Origin: an uncultured Eggerthellaceae bacterium
GTDB lineage: Bacteria; Actinomycetota; Coriobacteriia; Coriobacteriales; Eggerthellaceae
Reading direction: 5' to 3'
Assembly: GCA_934630485.1 (NCBI GenBank)
Contig: CAKTWD010000004.1
Span: forward strand, 1 to 36,534
DNA: 36,534 bases
Part shown: positions 16,994-25,233 of the stretch, one piece after another
Layout of the letters: every line of letters begins with the position of its first letter
Numbering within the stretch: the first letter of the stretch is position 1
Notes under the pieces: model-generated
Database searches by the model: none
What the model was told of the DNA's origin: nothing
Seen by the model: the letters and a program-made list of their open reading frames with translations, nothing else
Translations under genes and position numbers: made by a program

Positions 16994-19450
16994 CTACCCT
17001 CGAACCTCGGCGCCGACGGCGCGGGAAACCTTCTCGACCAAACGGGTCTGGGCCTTGTCAACTTCCTCGCTGTTCAGAGTGCGGTCGGCCGTGCGCCATG
17101 TAAACGCGTACGCCATGGACTTCTTGCCTTCGCCGATGCGCTCGGCGTCGCGGTACACATCGAACAGGCAAGCCTCGCCAAGCAGGTTGCCGCCAGCCGA
17201 CTTGATGCGCTGCATCATGGTCTCGTTGGTGACTTCCTCGTTCACGATGAAAGCGATGTCGGTGCTGACCGCGGGGAAAGTCGGGACGTCGACGTAGTCG
17301 CGCGCGGGGCGCGTGGACTTCTGAAGAGCCTCAAGATCGAGCTCGAATGCAACGACCGGGGCCTGAGCCTCGTATGCATCGACGGCCAGCGGGTGAAGCT
17401 CGCCCAGCCAGCCAAGCAGCGTGCCACCCGAATAGACGAAAGCGGCGCGACCGGGCTGCAGGTGCGGGGCTTCTTCAGCCGTAGCGGCCTTAAAGCGGAC
17501 TTTGGAAACAGCGAGCTCGCGCATCAGGTTCTCGACAACACCCTTGCCATCGAAGAAATCGAACGGAACAACAGGGGCGTTCCAAGCGGCGTCGTGCATG
17601 GAACCAGCCAGAACGCCTGCCAAGCGCGACTTCTCCTTAGGCTTCTTCTTGCCCTCGTGAGCGAAGAACACCTTGCCGGTTTCGTAAAGCTGAACGTTCT
17701 TCACGCCATGGCTTTGGTTGTAAGCGACACTGCGCAGCAGACCGGGGATGATGCTTTGGCGCATCACCGATTGATCGGAGTTCATGGGATTCAGAAGCTC
17801 AACCGGATCACCCAGACCCTCGGTGCTCATACGCAGCTTGGCGATTTCGTCCGGATCGGCGAACGAGTAGGTCATGGTCTCGTTAAGGCCGCTGGCGCGC
17901 ATGCTGTTGTTAACCAGGCGCATGAGCTTCTGCTCTTCGGTCAGGGCGCCAACGCGAGCGGGGCTCGCGGGAAGCGTCGACTCGACGCGGTCCATGCCCC
18001 AAAGGCGCAAAACTTCCTCGTAAAGATCGATCTCGCGCTCGAGGTCGGGACGGCACGTAGGCGGAACGACCTTCAGGACGTCGGCGTCCTGGGTGTCCTG
18101 GACGTCGCAGTCAAGGCGCTCGAGGATGTCGACGATGTCGGCGCGCGGCACGTCAAGACCCATCATCGAACCGAAACGGTTGACACGGAAGTTGAGCTCG
18201 GGGGCAACCGTCTTAGTGGGATAAACGTCAACCAAGCCGGGGCAAACGACGCCGCCGGAAACCTCAGCCAAAAGGGCTGCGGCCATGTCGGCGATCTCGG
18301 CGATGGGGTTGTCGTCAACGCCACGCTCGTAGCGCATAGACGACTCGCTGATCAGGCCCAGATTACGGCTGGTGCGGCTGGTGTGGCTGCTGTTGAAGGT
18401 TGCGGTCTCAAGCAGGACCGTGGTGGTGTCATCGGTGATCTCGGAATCGAGGCCGCCCATGACGCCGGCAAGCGCAACAGCGCGCTCGGGCGTGGAGATG
18501 ACGGTCATATCGGAAGTAAGCTCGCGGTTCTCGCCGTCAAGGGTGGTGAACTTCTCGCCGTCTTCCGCGGCACGCACGATGATGTGCGCCTTGCCGTCGG
18601 CGCTTTTCACGCGATCGAAATCGAACGCATGAAGCGGCTGGCCGAACAGGAACAGGATGTAATTGGTGACGTCAACGACGTTGTTGATTGAACGGGCGCC
18701 CGCCGCGGTCACGCGCTCGACCAGCCAGTCGGGCGACGGGCCGATCTTCACGTTCTTGATGACGCGGGCGGTGTAGCGACGGCAGCGATCCTCATCGGCA
18801 ATGACGACGTCGGCAAGCTCGCCGACGGAAGACTCGGACGCGTCCTCTTCCAGCTCGTAAAGCGGGAACGTGACCGGCGTGCGGTACATCGCGCCAACCT
18901 CTCGAGCCATGCCCACCATCGACAGGCAGTCGGGACGGTTCGGCGTGATCTCAAGGTCGAGGACTGTGTCGGAAAGCTTAGCATAATCGGCGAAGGGCAT
19001 GCCCACCGGCGCATCCTCGGGGAGGATCATGATGCCCTCGTGGTCGCCACCCAAACCAAGCTCGCGCATCGAGCAGTTCATGCCGTTGCTGACGACGCCG
19101 CGCAGCTTCGACTTCTTGATCTTGACGTCGCCGGGAAGTTCGGCGCCTACAAGCGCCGTGACGATATGATCGCCCTCGTTGAAGTTCTGAGCACCGCACA
19201 CGATCTGGAGGGGTTCGGGGGCGCCGTCGGCACCGGTCTGTCCCACGTCGACCATGCACACCCACATATGGTCGGAATCGGGGTGCGGTTTCTTGGAGAC
19301 GACCTTGGCCGTGACCACGTGGTCGAACGCGGCGCCGGTTTTGTCGACACCTTCGACACCAGTGCCCGTAAGGTCGAGCCTGTCGCAGAAAGCCTGCGTG
19401 TCTGCGGGCACGTCAACGTACTCGCTGAGCCACTTAAGAGATACCTTCAT
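16994..19450 (-). CDS. pheT: Phenylalanyl-tRNA synthetase beta subunit
   Basis: The large subunit of the alpha2beta2 PheRS, cytoplasmic. At 818 residues it has the usual bacterial length and domain order: an N-terminal EMAP-like tRNA-binding domain (HPDSDHMWVCMVDVG near 55-70), the B3/4 editing region, a B5 domain, a catalytic-like core and a C-terminal anticodon-binding FDX-ACB domain (FPAVSTDIAF onward). The start MKVSLKWLSEYV has a near-perfect AGGAGGG upstream. It follows pheS after 11 bases and precedes map by ten bases. Confidence 0.98.
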   Translation of the reverse strand: MKVSLKWLSEYVDVPADTQAFCDRLDLTGTGVEGVDKTGAAFDHVVTAKVVSKKPHPDSDHMWVCMVDVGQTGADGAPEPLQIVCGAQNFNEGDHIVTALVGAELPGDVKIKKSKLRGVVSNGMNCSMRELGLGGDHEGIMILPEDAPVGMPFADYAKLSDTVLDLEITPNRPDCLSMVGMAREVGAMYRTPVTFPLYELEEDASESSVGELADVVIADEDRCRRYTARVIKNVKIGPSPDWLVERVTAAGARSINNVVDVTNYILFLFGQPLHAFDFDRVKSADGKAHIIVRAAEDGEKFTTLDGENRELTSDMTVISTPERAVALAGVMGGLDSEITDDTTTVLLETATFNSSHTSRTSRNLGLISESSMRYERGVDDNPIAEIADMAAALLAEVSGGVVCPGLVDVYPTKTVAPELNFRVNRFGSMMGLDVPRADIVDILERLDCDVQDTQDADVLKVVPPTCRPDLEREIDLYEEVLRLWGMDRVESTLPASPARVGALTEEQKLMRLVNNSMRASGLNETMTYSFADPDEIAKLRMSTEGLGDPVELLNPMNSDQSVMRQSIIPGLLRSVAYNQSHGVKNVQLYETGKVFFAHEGKKKPKEKSRLAGVLAGSMHDAAWNAPVVPFDFFDGKGVVENLMRELAVSKVRFKAATAEEAPHLQPGRAAFVYSGGTLLGWLGELHPLAVDAYEAQAPVVAFELDLEALQKSTRPARDYVDVPTFPAVSTDIAFIVNEEVTNETMMQRIKSAGGNLLGEACLFDVYRDAERIGEGKKSMAYAFTWRTADRTLNSEEVDKAQTRLVEKVSRAVGAEVRG

Positions 19451-19461
19451 TCAACACCCTC

Positions 19462-20544
19462 CTAGAACTGACGCAGGAAGCGCATGTCGCCCTGCAGCAG
19501 AAGACGCAGGTCGGGAACGTTGTACTTCAAGCACGCAACGCGCTCAACGCCTACGCCGAACGCAAAACCGGAATAAACTTCGGGGTCGATACCGGACATA
19601 TCGAGGACGTTCGGGTCGACCATGCCGCAACCAAGGATCTCAAGCCAGCCCGTGCCCTTGCACATGCGGCAACGCTCGCCGTCGTGAGTATGACCCGTGC
19701 CGCCGCACACGCCGCAGCTGACATCGGCCTCGGCGGAAGGCTCGGTGAACGGGAAGTAGTGAGCGCGGAAACGCGTCTTGCGATCGGGGCCGAACATGGC
19801 CTTGCAGAAGTGCTCAAGCGTACCCTTGAGGTCGCCGAAGGTGATGCCCTTGTCGACAACCAGACCCTCGCACTGCGTGAACTGGGGAAGATGCGAAGGG
19901 TCGGCCACGTCGCGGCGGTACACCTTGCCAGGAGCAATGACGTAAATGGGAAGATCCTGGTCTTCCATGCAGTGAACCTGAACACCGGAGGTCTGCGTGC
20001 GCAGAAGAACGTCGGACTCGCCGCGGACCGCAGCTTGGTCGCCCGATCGGTCAAACACGTAGAAGGTGTCCTGCATGCTGCGGCTGGGATGGTCAGCCGG
20101 CGCATTCAGGGCCGTGAAGTTATACCAGTCGGTCTCGACCTCGGGACCGGTGGCAACCGTATAGCCAAGGCCTAGGAAGATGTCGCAGATCTCGTCGGTG
20201 ATGCGGTTGATCAGATGACGCGTGCCGATCTGCTGAGAGCGGCCGGGCATCGTGATATCGATTGCGGAAGCGTTGATGGAAGCTTCGAGCTCGGCCGCAG
20301 CGAGCTGGGCCTTGCGCTCTTCCAGCGCCGCCTCGACTGCGTTGCGAACCTCGTTCACGGTCTTGCCAACCGTAGCGCGCTCTTCCTTCGCGACGTTGCC
20401 CATGTTGCGCAAGTAACCCGTAAGCGAGCCAGACTTGCCCACGACGGCCACGCGCACTTCGTCGAGCGCGGCAGTCGTCTGCGCCGCTTCGATCGCGGCA
20501 AGCGTCTCGACGCGCAGCTGGGCGAGCTCATCAGTAATTGCCAT
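19462..20544 (-). CDS. pheS: Phenylalanyl-tRNA synthetase alpha subunit
   Basis: The catalytic alpha subunit of PheRS. The 360-residue product has an N-terminal coiled coil, then class II motif regions with TDEICDIFLGLGYT, HPSRSMQDTFY and FPFTEPSAEADVSCG. Near the active-site end it has a four-cysteine zinc-knuckle-like segment (SCGVCGGTGH...CRMCKGTGW) with an extra His-containing loop between the two cysteine pairs. The start MAITDELAQLR was chosen because GGAAAGGAAAGG precedes the ATG at 20544; the longer open frame upstream is inside the T-box leader. It is the first gene of pheS-pheT-map. Confidence 0.98.
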   Translation of the reverse strand: MAITDELAQLRVETLAAIEAAQTTAALDEVRVAVVGKSGSLTGYLRNMGNVAKEERATVGKTVNEVRNAVEAALEERKAQLAAAELEASINASAIDITMPGRSQQIGTRHLINRITDEICDIFLGLGYTVATGPEVETDWYNFTALNAPADHPSRSMQDTFYVFDRSGDQAAVRGESDVLLRTQTSGVQVHCMEDQDLPIYVIAPGKVYRRDVADPSHLPQFTQCEGLVVDKGITFGDLKGTLEHFCKAMFGPDRKTRFRAHYFPFTEPSAEADVSCGVCGGTGHTHDGERCRMCKGTGWLEILGCGMVDPNVLDMSGIDPEVYSGFAFGVGVERVACLKYNVPDLRLLLQGDMRFLRQF

Positions 20545-20570
20545 GCCTTTGCCTTTCCTTTCCGAAAAAC

Positions 20571-20642
20571 GAAAAAGAGCCCTCTTCCGACTTGGAGGGA
20601 ACGGCGTTTGCCGAACCCGGTCCAAGGACGAAAGAAAGCTCT
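20571..20642 (-). terminator. Regulated terminator of the Phe T-box
   Basis: The arms AGAGC/GCTCT and CTTGGA/TCCAAG form a long stem overlapping the 3' side of the conserved T-box sequence, followed by TTTTTC. It is mutually exclusive with the antiterminator. Confidence 0.75.
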
Positions 20643-20868
20643 CGCGGTACCACCTTGGTTGACGCGGCTAAGCCACGCCCTCTTGTTTTGATCCGATAAC
20701 GGGGAATCCGTCCCACCCTATCTCGCCTTGCGCGCTTTGCCGCGCATTCGCTTTCAGGCAGGCTGCTCCGAAGGGGAACCACCGCGCTACCCGCTTGCCC
20801 CCTTCCAGCCATGGAGGGCATCTCTTAGAACGGGCGCCTGCACGATGTCGTCTTCGTCGAGCGCATGT
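20571..20868 (-). promoter_or_regulatory. T-box leader, Phe specifier TTC
   Basis: A transcription-attenuation T-box ahead of pheS. It has the conserved AAGGTGGTACCGCGAG at 20641-20656, which binds the uncharged tRNA acceptor end. Stem I has closing arms GCAGGC/GCCTGC, the AAGAGA element and the GGCTGGAA segment. The specifier TTC lies at 20776-20778, directly before CCCTTCGGAG, the usual position. TTC codes Phe, in agreement with the downstream pheS. Uncharged tRNA-Phe should favour the antiterminator and switch on pheS-pheT-map. Confidence 0.92.
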
Positions 20869-20875
20869 AGCCGTC

Positions 20876-20881
20876 AGTATA
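20876..20881 (-). promoter_or_regulatory. -10 box for the pheST T-box transcript
   Basis: TATACT on the minus strand, eight bases before the first T-box bases. No good -35 box is seen at 17 bases. The interval 20882-21065 to its right holds no gene that I can support. Confidence 0.45.
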
Positions 20882-21065
20882 GCGCAATCGGCAAGGCACG
20901 GCGTCATCCGTGGGCATCTTCAAATTGATTTCGCGAAAGAAAGCCCTCGTGCAACCCGTAAAGAACCTAAGCGGCTACACTTTTTCGAAGACTATCGAAA
21001 CCGCGCCGGCAACCTGCATGCCCGCGCTGCAAACCGGCGAAACGCCGCCGACGAAAGGAATCAAG

Positions 21066-21623
21066 ATGAGCTTGGGTTCGTGGCCGATAACCGTTGCGCT
21101 TTGGGCGGGCGGCGCGCTCATCGTTTTCTTCACACGCCAAGGGATATCACGCGATTCGCGCCTGACCATCGGCATTGCCGCTTGGTTCTTCCTAATGGGC
21201 GCCGCCGTTCTAGCGGACTCCCCCATCGCGCTGGCGTTCCTGATCTGCGTGCCCTTAGGTACGGGCATGGTTTGGGCAGGAATCATGCCTTTGCTCGACG
21301 CCGCCAACTGCAACATCAAAATCGACGCGATCTACCGCGGTCACACCCCCGAAATCGAATCACGCGAAACGGGAAGGCAGGTGCTCACGTTCTCATACAA
21401 CATCGAAGACGCGCGCCTAACCGGAACGAGCGTGGACACGTTCACCACGGGGCAGATCGAGCGCCGCTTCACCGTTGGGAAGAGATACCCCATTTGGGTG
21501 AACAAGAACGACCTGACCGTTTGCAAGGTCAACCGATTCGAGAACATCGCGCTGGTGCCGCTTGCGCTGATCATTGGCGCGATCTTCATTGCGGTGCCTT
21601 TCATCAGGCTGCTGGGCGCCTAA
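21066..21623 (+). CDS. Small membrane protein of unknown function (DUF3592-like)
   Basis: The 185-residue product has two or three hydrophobic segments near the N-terminus (about 8-75), a polar middle domain of about 80 residues with beta character (IDAIYRGHTPEIES to VNKNDLTVCKV), and a hydrophobic C-terminal segment. This layout resembles DUF3592 membrane proteins, whose function is unknown. The start MSLGSWPITVALW has AAAGGAA upstream; a longer frame from 20910 lacks a good ribosome binding site. Its stop codon overlaps the stop of the convergent ecfT gene by four bases. Confidence 0.65.
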   Translation: MSLGSWPITVALWAGGALIVFFTRQGISRDSRLTIGIAAWFFLMGAAVLADSPIALAFLICVPLGTGMVWAGIMPLLDAANCNIKIDAIYRGHTPEIESRETGRQVLTFSYNIEDARLTGTSVDTFTTGQIERRFTVGKRYPIWVNKNDLTVCKVNRFENIALVPLALIIGAIFIAVPFIRLLGA

Positions 21624-22378
21624 ATCGCAACGGCAATCGCCAAAAGCGCTGCCGTAAGCAGCATCGCCGCGATATCGCCCGCCAAAAACGGATACTCCTT
21701 GAACCCGCTTTCCCGCGTGCGCAGATTGAAGCCGCGAACCTCCGCAGCAATCGCCGCGGAATCAGTCTTGCGCACCGCGCTTACTAACAAAGGAACGCAA
21801 AGAGGGATCATCAGGCGAGCCTTGTTCACAATGCCGTCCTGGTCAAACTCGACGCCACGCGCGGTTTGAGCCTCCATGACCCCCTGCATGTCGTTCAGGA
21901 AAACAGGGATGAAGTGAACCGTCGACGCGAACACGAACGCGTATCGATAGGGCACGTGGCACACCTTCACCAGCGCATTCGCCATGTCTGTGAGCTTCGT
22001 GACATAGAACACCAAGAACAGCGGAACCGCACAGGCAACGAGGCGAACCACGATCAGCAACGCCGAGACCACGCTGCCCGTGCCTATATAACCCCAGGGA
22101 AGCGCGACCAAAACGTCGCCCGAAGGCGAGAACAGCAAGGCTATCAGCGCCAACAGAAGAGAGAAAGCCGCAACGGCTTTTGCCAGCCCCAAAGCCTGCC
22201 GGGTCATCTTGCACCGAGCGGATAAAACCACGTCAAGAACCAGAACGCAGGCCAAAAGCACGAAACTATCCGTCACGAAACACCCCGCAACGATAAGGAA
22301 CGCCGAGGCGAGCTTCGCGATCGGGTTCATCCTATGCAGGAAACTGTCGCCGGGGACGAACTCCAAGAACCCCTTCAT
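21620..22378 (-). CDS. ecfT: ECF transporter transmembrane (T) component
   Basis: The coupling membrane subunit of an energy-coupling factor importer. The 252-residue product has several membrane segments and the two short Ala/Val-Arg-Gly motifs of EcfT that contact the ATPases (QTARGVEFD and AEVRGFNLR). The ATG at 22378 overlaps the stop of the upstream ATPase gene by four bases (ATGA), with AAGGTG upstream. It is the last gene of the operon trpP-ecfA1-ecfA2-ecfT. Confidence 0.92.
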   Translation of the reverse strand: MKGFLEFVPGDSFLHRMNPIAKLASAFLIVAGCFVTDSFVLLACVLVLDVVLSARCKMTRQALGLAKAVAAFSLLLALIALLFSPSGDVLVALPWGYIGTGSVVSALLIVVRLVACAVPLFLVFYVTKLTDMANALVKVCHVPYRYAFVFASTVHFIPVFLNDMQGVMEAQTARGVEFDQDGIVNKARLMIPLCVPLLVSAVRKTDSAAIAAEVRGFNLRTRESGFKEYPFLAGDIAAMLLTAALLAIAVAI

Positions 22379-23217
22379 AGCGCACCTTCTTTCTTTGCGC
22401 ACTGCACGGCAATCGCGTCCGTCATCTCGTCAAGCGTGTTCGCGCGCGCGATTTCGGAATCGGAGGCAACCACGCCCCGAGCTTCAAGCCTCAGGGAGAC
22501 CTCGACGATCTGCGGGGGAAGCAGATGCGCTCGACTCAAGGCGGCCTCATTGCGGAAAACGTCGAACGTCGCGCCGTCGGCAACGACCTGGCCGGCCGTC
22601 ATCACGATGGCGCGCTGTGCGTAATCGGCCACAACCTCCATGTCGTGGCACACCATGATGACGGTCGTCCCCTTCGCCGACAGGTCGCGCACGGCGTCCA
22701 TCACCTTTCCGCACTCACGGAAATCAAGGCCCGTGGTGGGTTCGTCAAGAACGACAACAGGCGGTTCAAGCACGATGATCGAGGCAAGCGCCAAAAGCTG
22801 GCGCGTTCCCCTATTCAAAAGAAACGGCTCGGCGTCGCCGTCGAAAGCGAAGAGCTCGATCATCGCCTCGACCTTCTCCTTGGCCTGCTCGTCGAACCGT
22901 CCTTGCGCCTTGAAGCCGAATGCCAGCTCTTCTCGGACCGTCTTGCAACAGATCTGGCGATCGGGGTTTTGGAACAGAAAGCCGACACGCGCGGCCAACT
23001 CGCTTGTTTTCAAGCGGGAAACGGGGACACCATCGATCAAAACCTCTCCGGACGTTGGCTTCAGCAGGCCGTTGATCAGGCGCATCGTGGTTGATTTACC
23101 GGCGCCGTTCGTTCCCATGAACGCAACGAACTCGCCATCCTCCACTTTGAAGCTGACATCGCGTAGAACTGGGGTTTGCGTGTCGTACGAGGCCGATACG
23201 TTGCGAAACTCGATCAT
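22375..23217 (-). CDS. ecfA2: ECF transporter ATPase with atypical signature
   Basis: One of the two ATPase subunits driving the ECF importer. In the 280-residue product the Walker A (GTNGAGKS, 35-42), Q-loop (Q83), Walker B (VVVLDEP, 154-160) and switch histidine (H191) are all intact. The ABC signature, which should read LSGGQ, instead reads LNRGTRQ at 134-140. The gene overlaps both neighbours by four bases (ATGA), so translation of ecfA1, ecfA2 and ecfT is coupled. The start is supported by AAGGGGG upstream and by homologous N-termini. The intact nucleotide-binding motifs argue that it is functional, not a decaying copy. Confidence 0.93.
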   Translation of the reverse strand: MIEFRNVSASYDTQTPVLRDVSFKVEDGEFVAFMGTNGAGKSTTMRLINGLLKPTSGEVLIDGVPVSRLKTSELAARVGFLFQNPDRQICCKTVREELAFGFKAQGRFDEQAKEKVEAMIELFAFDGDAEPFLLNRGTRQLLALASIIVLEPPVVVLDEPTTGLDFRECGKVMDAVRDLSAKGTTVIMVCHDMEVVADYAQRAIVMTAGQVVADGATFDVFRNEAALSRAHLLPPQIVEVSLRLEARGVVASDSEIARANTLDEMTDAIAVQCAKKEGAL

Positions 23218-24071
23218 GCGACCGCCCCCTTCGCGCTCAGCAGATCTGAGCAAACGCGCACAGCGCCATCGACATCGCGCACAGCGCTGCCGGTTGCCAG
23301 CCCCCGCTGCTTCAAACGATTGACCAAGCTCGTCGAACGCGGGCAGTTGACACCCATCTCAAGCAACTCGTCGGAATGTTCGAGCACTTCGGCGGGAGAT
23401 CCTTGAAAGCGGATTCGGCCGTCATCAAGCACAAGGACGCTATCCGCGAAACGTGACAGCAGGGCTATCTTCTGCTCCACGACAACCACCGTCGTCCCCT
23501 GGTTGCGCGCATATGATTCCAACAACTCGAAAACCGCAAGCGACGATGCGGGGTCAAGCTCAGCTGTCGGCTCGTCCAATATAAGCACACGAGGCTTCAG
23601 CGCGATCACCGAGGCCACGGCGACCTTCTGCTTCTGGCCTCCGGAAAGACCGGCGATGCTGCGGTAACACAGGTCCTCGATCCCCATTGCGGCCAAGGCA
23701 TCATTCAGGCGCCCCTCGACCTGATCCTTCGGAACCGAGAAATTCTCAAGGCCGTACAGGATCTCGTCCTCGACCACCGATGTCACGATCTGGGAATCGA
23801 CATCCTGGCAAACGCTACCGACCAAACGACTTGCATCGGTCAGCGACGCTTCGCACGTATCGATGCCTTCGATCTTCACGCTTCCATAAAAATCGCCCGG
23901 ATAGCAATGCGGGATGATGCCGTTAAGCGCATACGTGAGAGTGGACTTTCCCGATCCGGCAGCACCGGTGATGCCCACGAACGACCCATCGGGAATAACG
24001 AGATTAATGTCCTTCAGCAGAAGATCCTCGCCCTCGCGATAGCGGAACGACAATTGAGATACTTCGATCAT
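23214..24071 (-). CDS. ecfA1: ECF transporter ATPase lacking the switch histidine
   Basis: The second ATPase subunit. In the 285-residue product the Walker A (GAAGSGKS, 36-43), canonical signature LSGGQKQ (142-148) and Walker B (LILDEP, 164-169) are present. In the switch region VVVVEQKI the usual histidine is replaced by Q200. The start MIEVSQLSFRYR has GAAAGG upstream of the ATG at 24071; the frame stays open further upstream without family sequence. It lies 99 bases after the trpP-like gene with no terminator in the gap, and overlaps ecfA2 by four bases. Confidence 0.93.
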   Translation of the reverse strand: MIEVSQLSFRYREGEDLLLKDINLVIPDGSFVGITGAAGSGKSTLTYALNGIIPHCYPGDFYGSVKIEGIDTCEASLTDASRLVGSVCQDVDSQIVTSVVEDEILYGLENFSVPKDQVEGRLNDALAAMGIEDLCYRSIAGLSGGQKQKVAVASVIALKPRVLILDEPTAELDPASSLAVFELLESYARNQGTTVVVVEQKIALLSRFADSVLVLDDGRIRFQGSPAEVLEHSDELLEMGVNCPRSTSLVNRLKQRGLATGSAVRDVDGAVRVCSDLLSAKGAVA

Positions 24072-24170
24072 GATCGAACCTTTCAAGAGAAGCGACGATC
24101 GGGCGAAGAAAGATTGGTCGAAGACGATCAACCGAAAGGATCCGCCCAATCGCACGCATGAGCGACGTTT

Positions 24171-24758
24171 TTAGCGCTTCAGCACGGCACGAAGAACCGG
24201 GACAAGGATGACCGCAAGCACGGAGTTCATCGCGGCGGTACCCAAAACCATCGCCGCGTACACGCCGAAAACCGCGAGCGGGGCAAGATGGCTGATGGCA
24301 ACGCCCACGATCATCGCGAAGGTGTAGCCGGACACGACCGTCGTGACGAAAGTGATGGCAATCGGGGCGATGACGTTTTGGAAGGCCTTGTTACCAGGCG
24401 CGACGTTGACAAGCGCCGCAACAAGCAAGCCGCAAACCAACGCGCCCAGCGTCTCGGAGGCGATGTTGACAAGGGGCGTTGCGTTCAGCATGGGAATCTG
24501 GCTGACCAAACCAACCAGCAAACCGATAATCGCCGATTGGTAAACCTTGGGCTTAGTGAGGATGATCGCCAAACAGTACATGGCGATCATGAAGTTGGGT
24601 TTCATTCCGCCGAAATTAAGGAAGCTCGAAACGGTCAGCTTCAAAACAGCGCCAGCCGCTATCAATACAGCGACAAGAATAAGATCGTGAACGGACAAGC
24701 CGTTGCTGCTTGCGGTTGCGTTGACGGTACGCTTCTGTGCGGTTGCTTGAGTTGCCAT
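24171..24758 (-). CDS. trpP: ECF substrate-binding (S) component, TrpP-like
   Basis: A 195-residue integral membrane protein with about six membrane segments that should bind the substrate, probably tryptophan, and dock on EcfT. The segment FGGMKPNFMIAMYC resembles the GGMKPDMM motif that I recall from the Bacillus TrpP (YhaG) family, an S-component family linked to tryptophan. The Ala/Thr-rich N-terminus before the first membrane segment is poorly conserved. The start has AAAGGAACG upstream. The gene is first in the operon, directly under a T-box with a TGG (Trp) specifier, which independently supports tryptophan. Direct substrate proof is lacking. Confidence 0.82.
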   Translation of the reverse strand: MATQATAQKRTVNATASSNGLSVHDLILVAVLIAAGAVLKLTVSSFLNFGGMKPNFMIAMYCLAIILTKPKVYQSAIIGLLVGLVSQIPMLNATPLVNIASETLGALVCGLLVAALVNVAPGNKAFQNVIAPIAITFVTTVVSGYTFAMIVGVAISHLAPLAVFGVYAAMVLGTAAMNSVLAVILVPVLRAVLKR

Positions 24759-24911
24759 GATGATCGTTCCTTTCTTGGCGACCTGTTCGGTACGCCGACG
24801 GGCTCTTGCGAGCCATCCAATACTGCCGGCAGATCGAACAGGGCCCGAGAAACGAAATCAAAGCTTCGTCTTACCGCGCTTTCGCGACTTACTGCGTGCG
24901 ACCCCGACAAA

Positions 24912-24958
24912 CAAAAAGCCTGTCCTTTCAAGCCCTTGCGGACTTCAAAGGACAGGCT
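24912..24958 (-). terminator. Regulated terminator of the Trp T-box
   Basis: The arms AGCCTGTCCTTT and AAAGGACAGGCT are perfectly complementary and are followed by TTTTTG on the minus strand. It begins seven bases after the conserved T-box motif, as expected for a terminator that competes with the antiterminator. Confidence 0.9.
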
Positions 24959-25198
24959 GATAAACCTGCGGTGCCACCTTTGATTGGTTCTGGTCAGGAA
25001 CCCTCTCACGAACATGCCAACACATGTCCTGCCTCTAACGCGGGCTCACGGTCCAGATACTCAGCCTTGCGGCCTTTCCCCTTTCCCTCGGCGAACCATT
25101 TGCCAACCAGCTACTGCGGGATTCACACCATCGCCCGCTCTCTGTGAGTGCCTCTGCTGACGTTACTTTCGCCTCAACGGTTTCAACTATTAAGTTGT
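24912..25198 (-). promoter_or_regulatory. T-box leader, Trp specifier TGG
   Basis: A T-box before the ECF importer operon. The conserved motif AGGTGGCACCGCAGG lies at 24965-24979. Stem I shows AGAGAG followed by CGGGCGATGGTGTGAATCCCG, which is the standard distal hairpin arrangement. The specifier TGG lies at 25096-25098 in AAATGGTTCGCCGAG, the position where T-boxes place the codon. Uncharged tRNA-Trp should prevent termination and so raise importer expression. The 24759-25229 interval is otherwise filled by the promoter and a short 5' palindrome (25184-25197). Confidence 0.9.
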
Positions 25199-25204
25199 GC
25201 CGCT

Positions 25205-25233
25205 AATTTAGCTTGCCGCAACTTTCCTGTCAA
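25205..25233 (-). promoter_or_regulatory. Consensus sigma70 promoter of the Trp T-box operon
   Basis: TTGACA (25228-25233) and TAAATT (25205-25210) with exactly 17 bases between them on the minus strand. The -35 box overlaps the recN stop codon TGA (25230-25232). Transcription should start near 25198, at the palindrome CAACTTAATAGTTG. Confidence 0.8.

Noticed and set aside
16916..18691. A 591-codon plus-strand frame opposite pheT
   Set aside because: Shadow of pheT codon bias with no recognisable domain; it begins inside map.
25053..25055. A second TGG in the Trp T-box leader as the specifier
   Set aside because: It lies on the 3' side away from the AGAGAG/distal hairpin register; the TGG at 25096-25098 is in the standard place.
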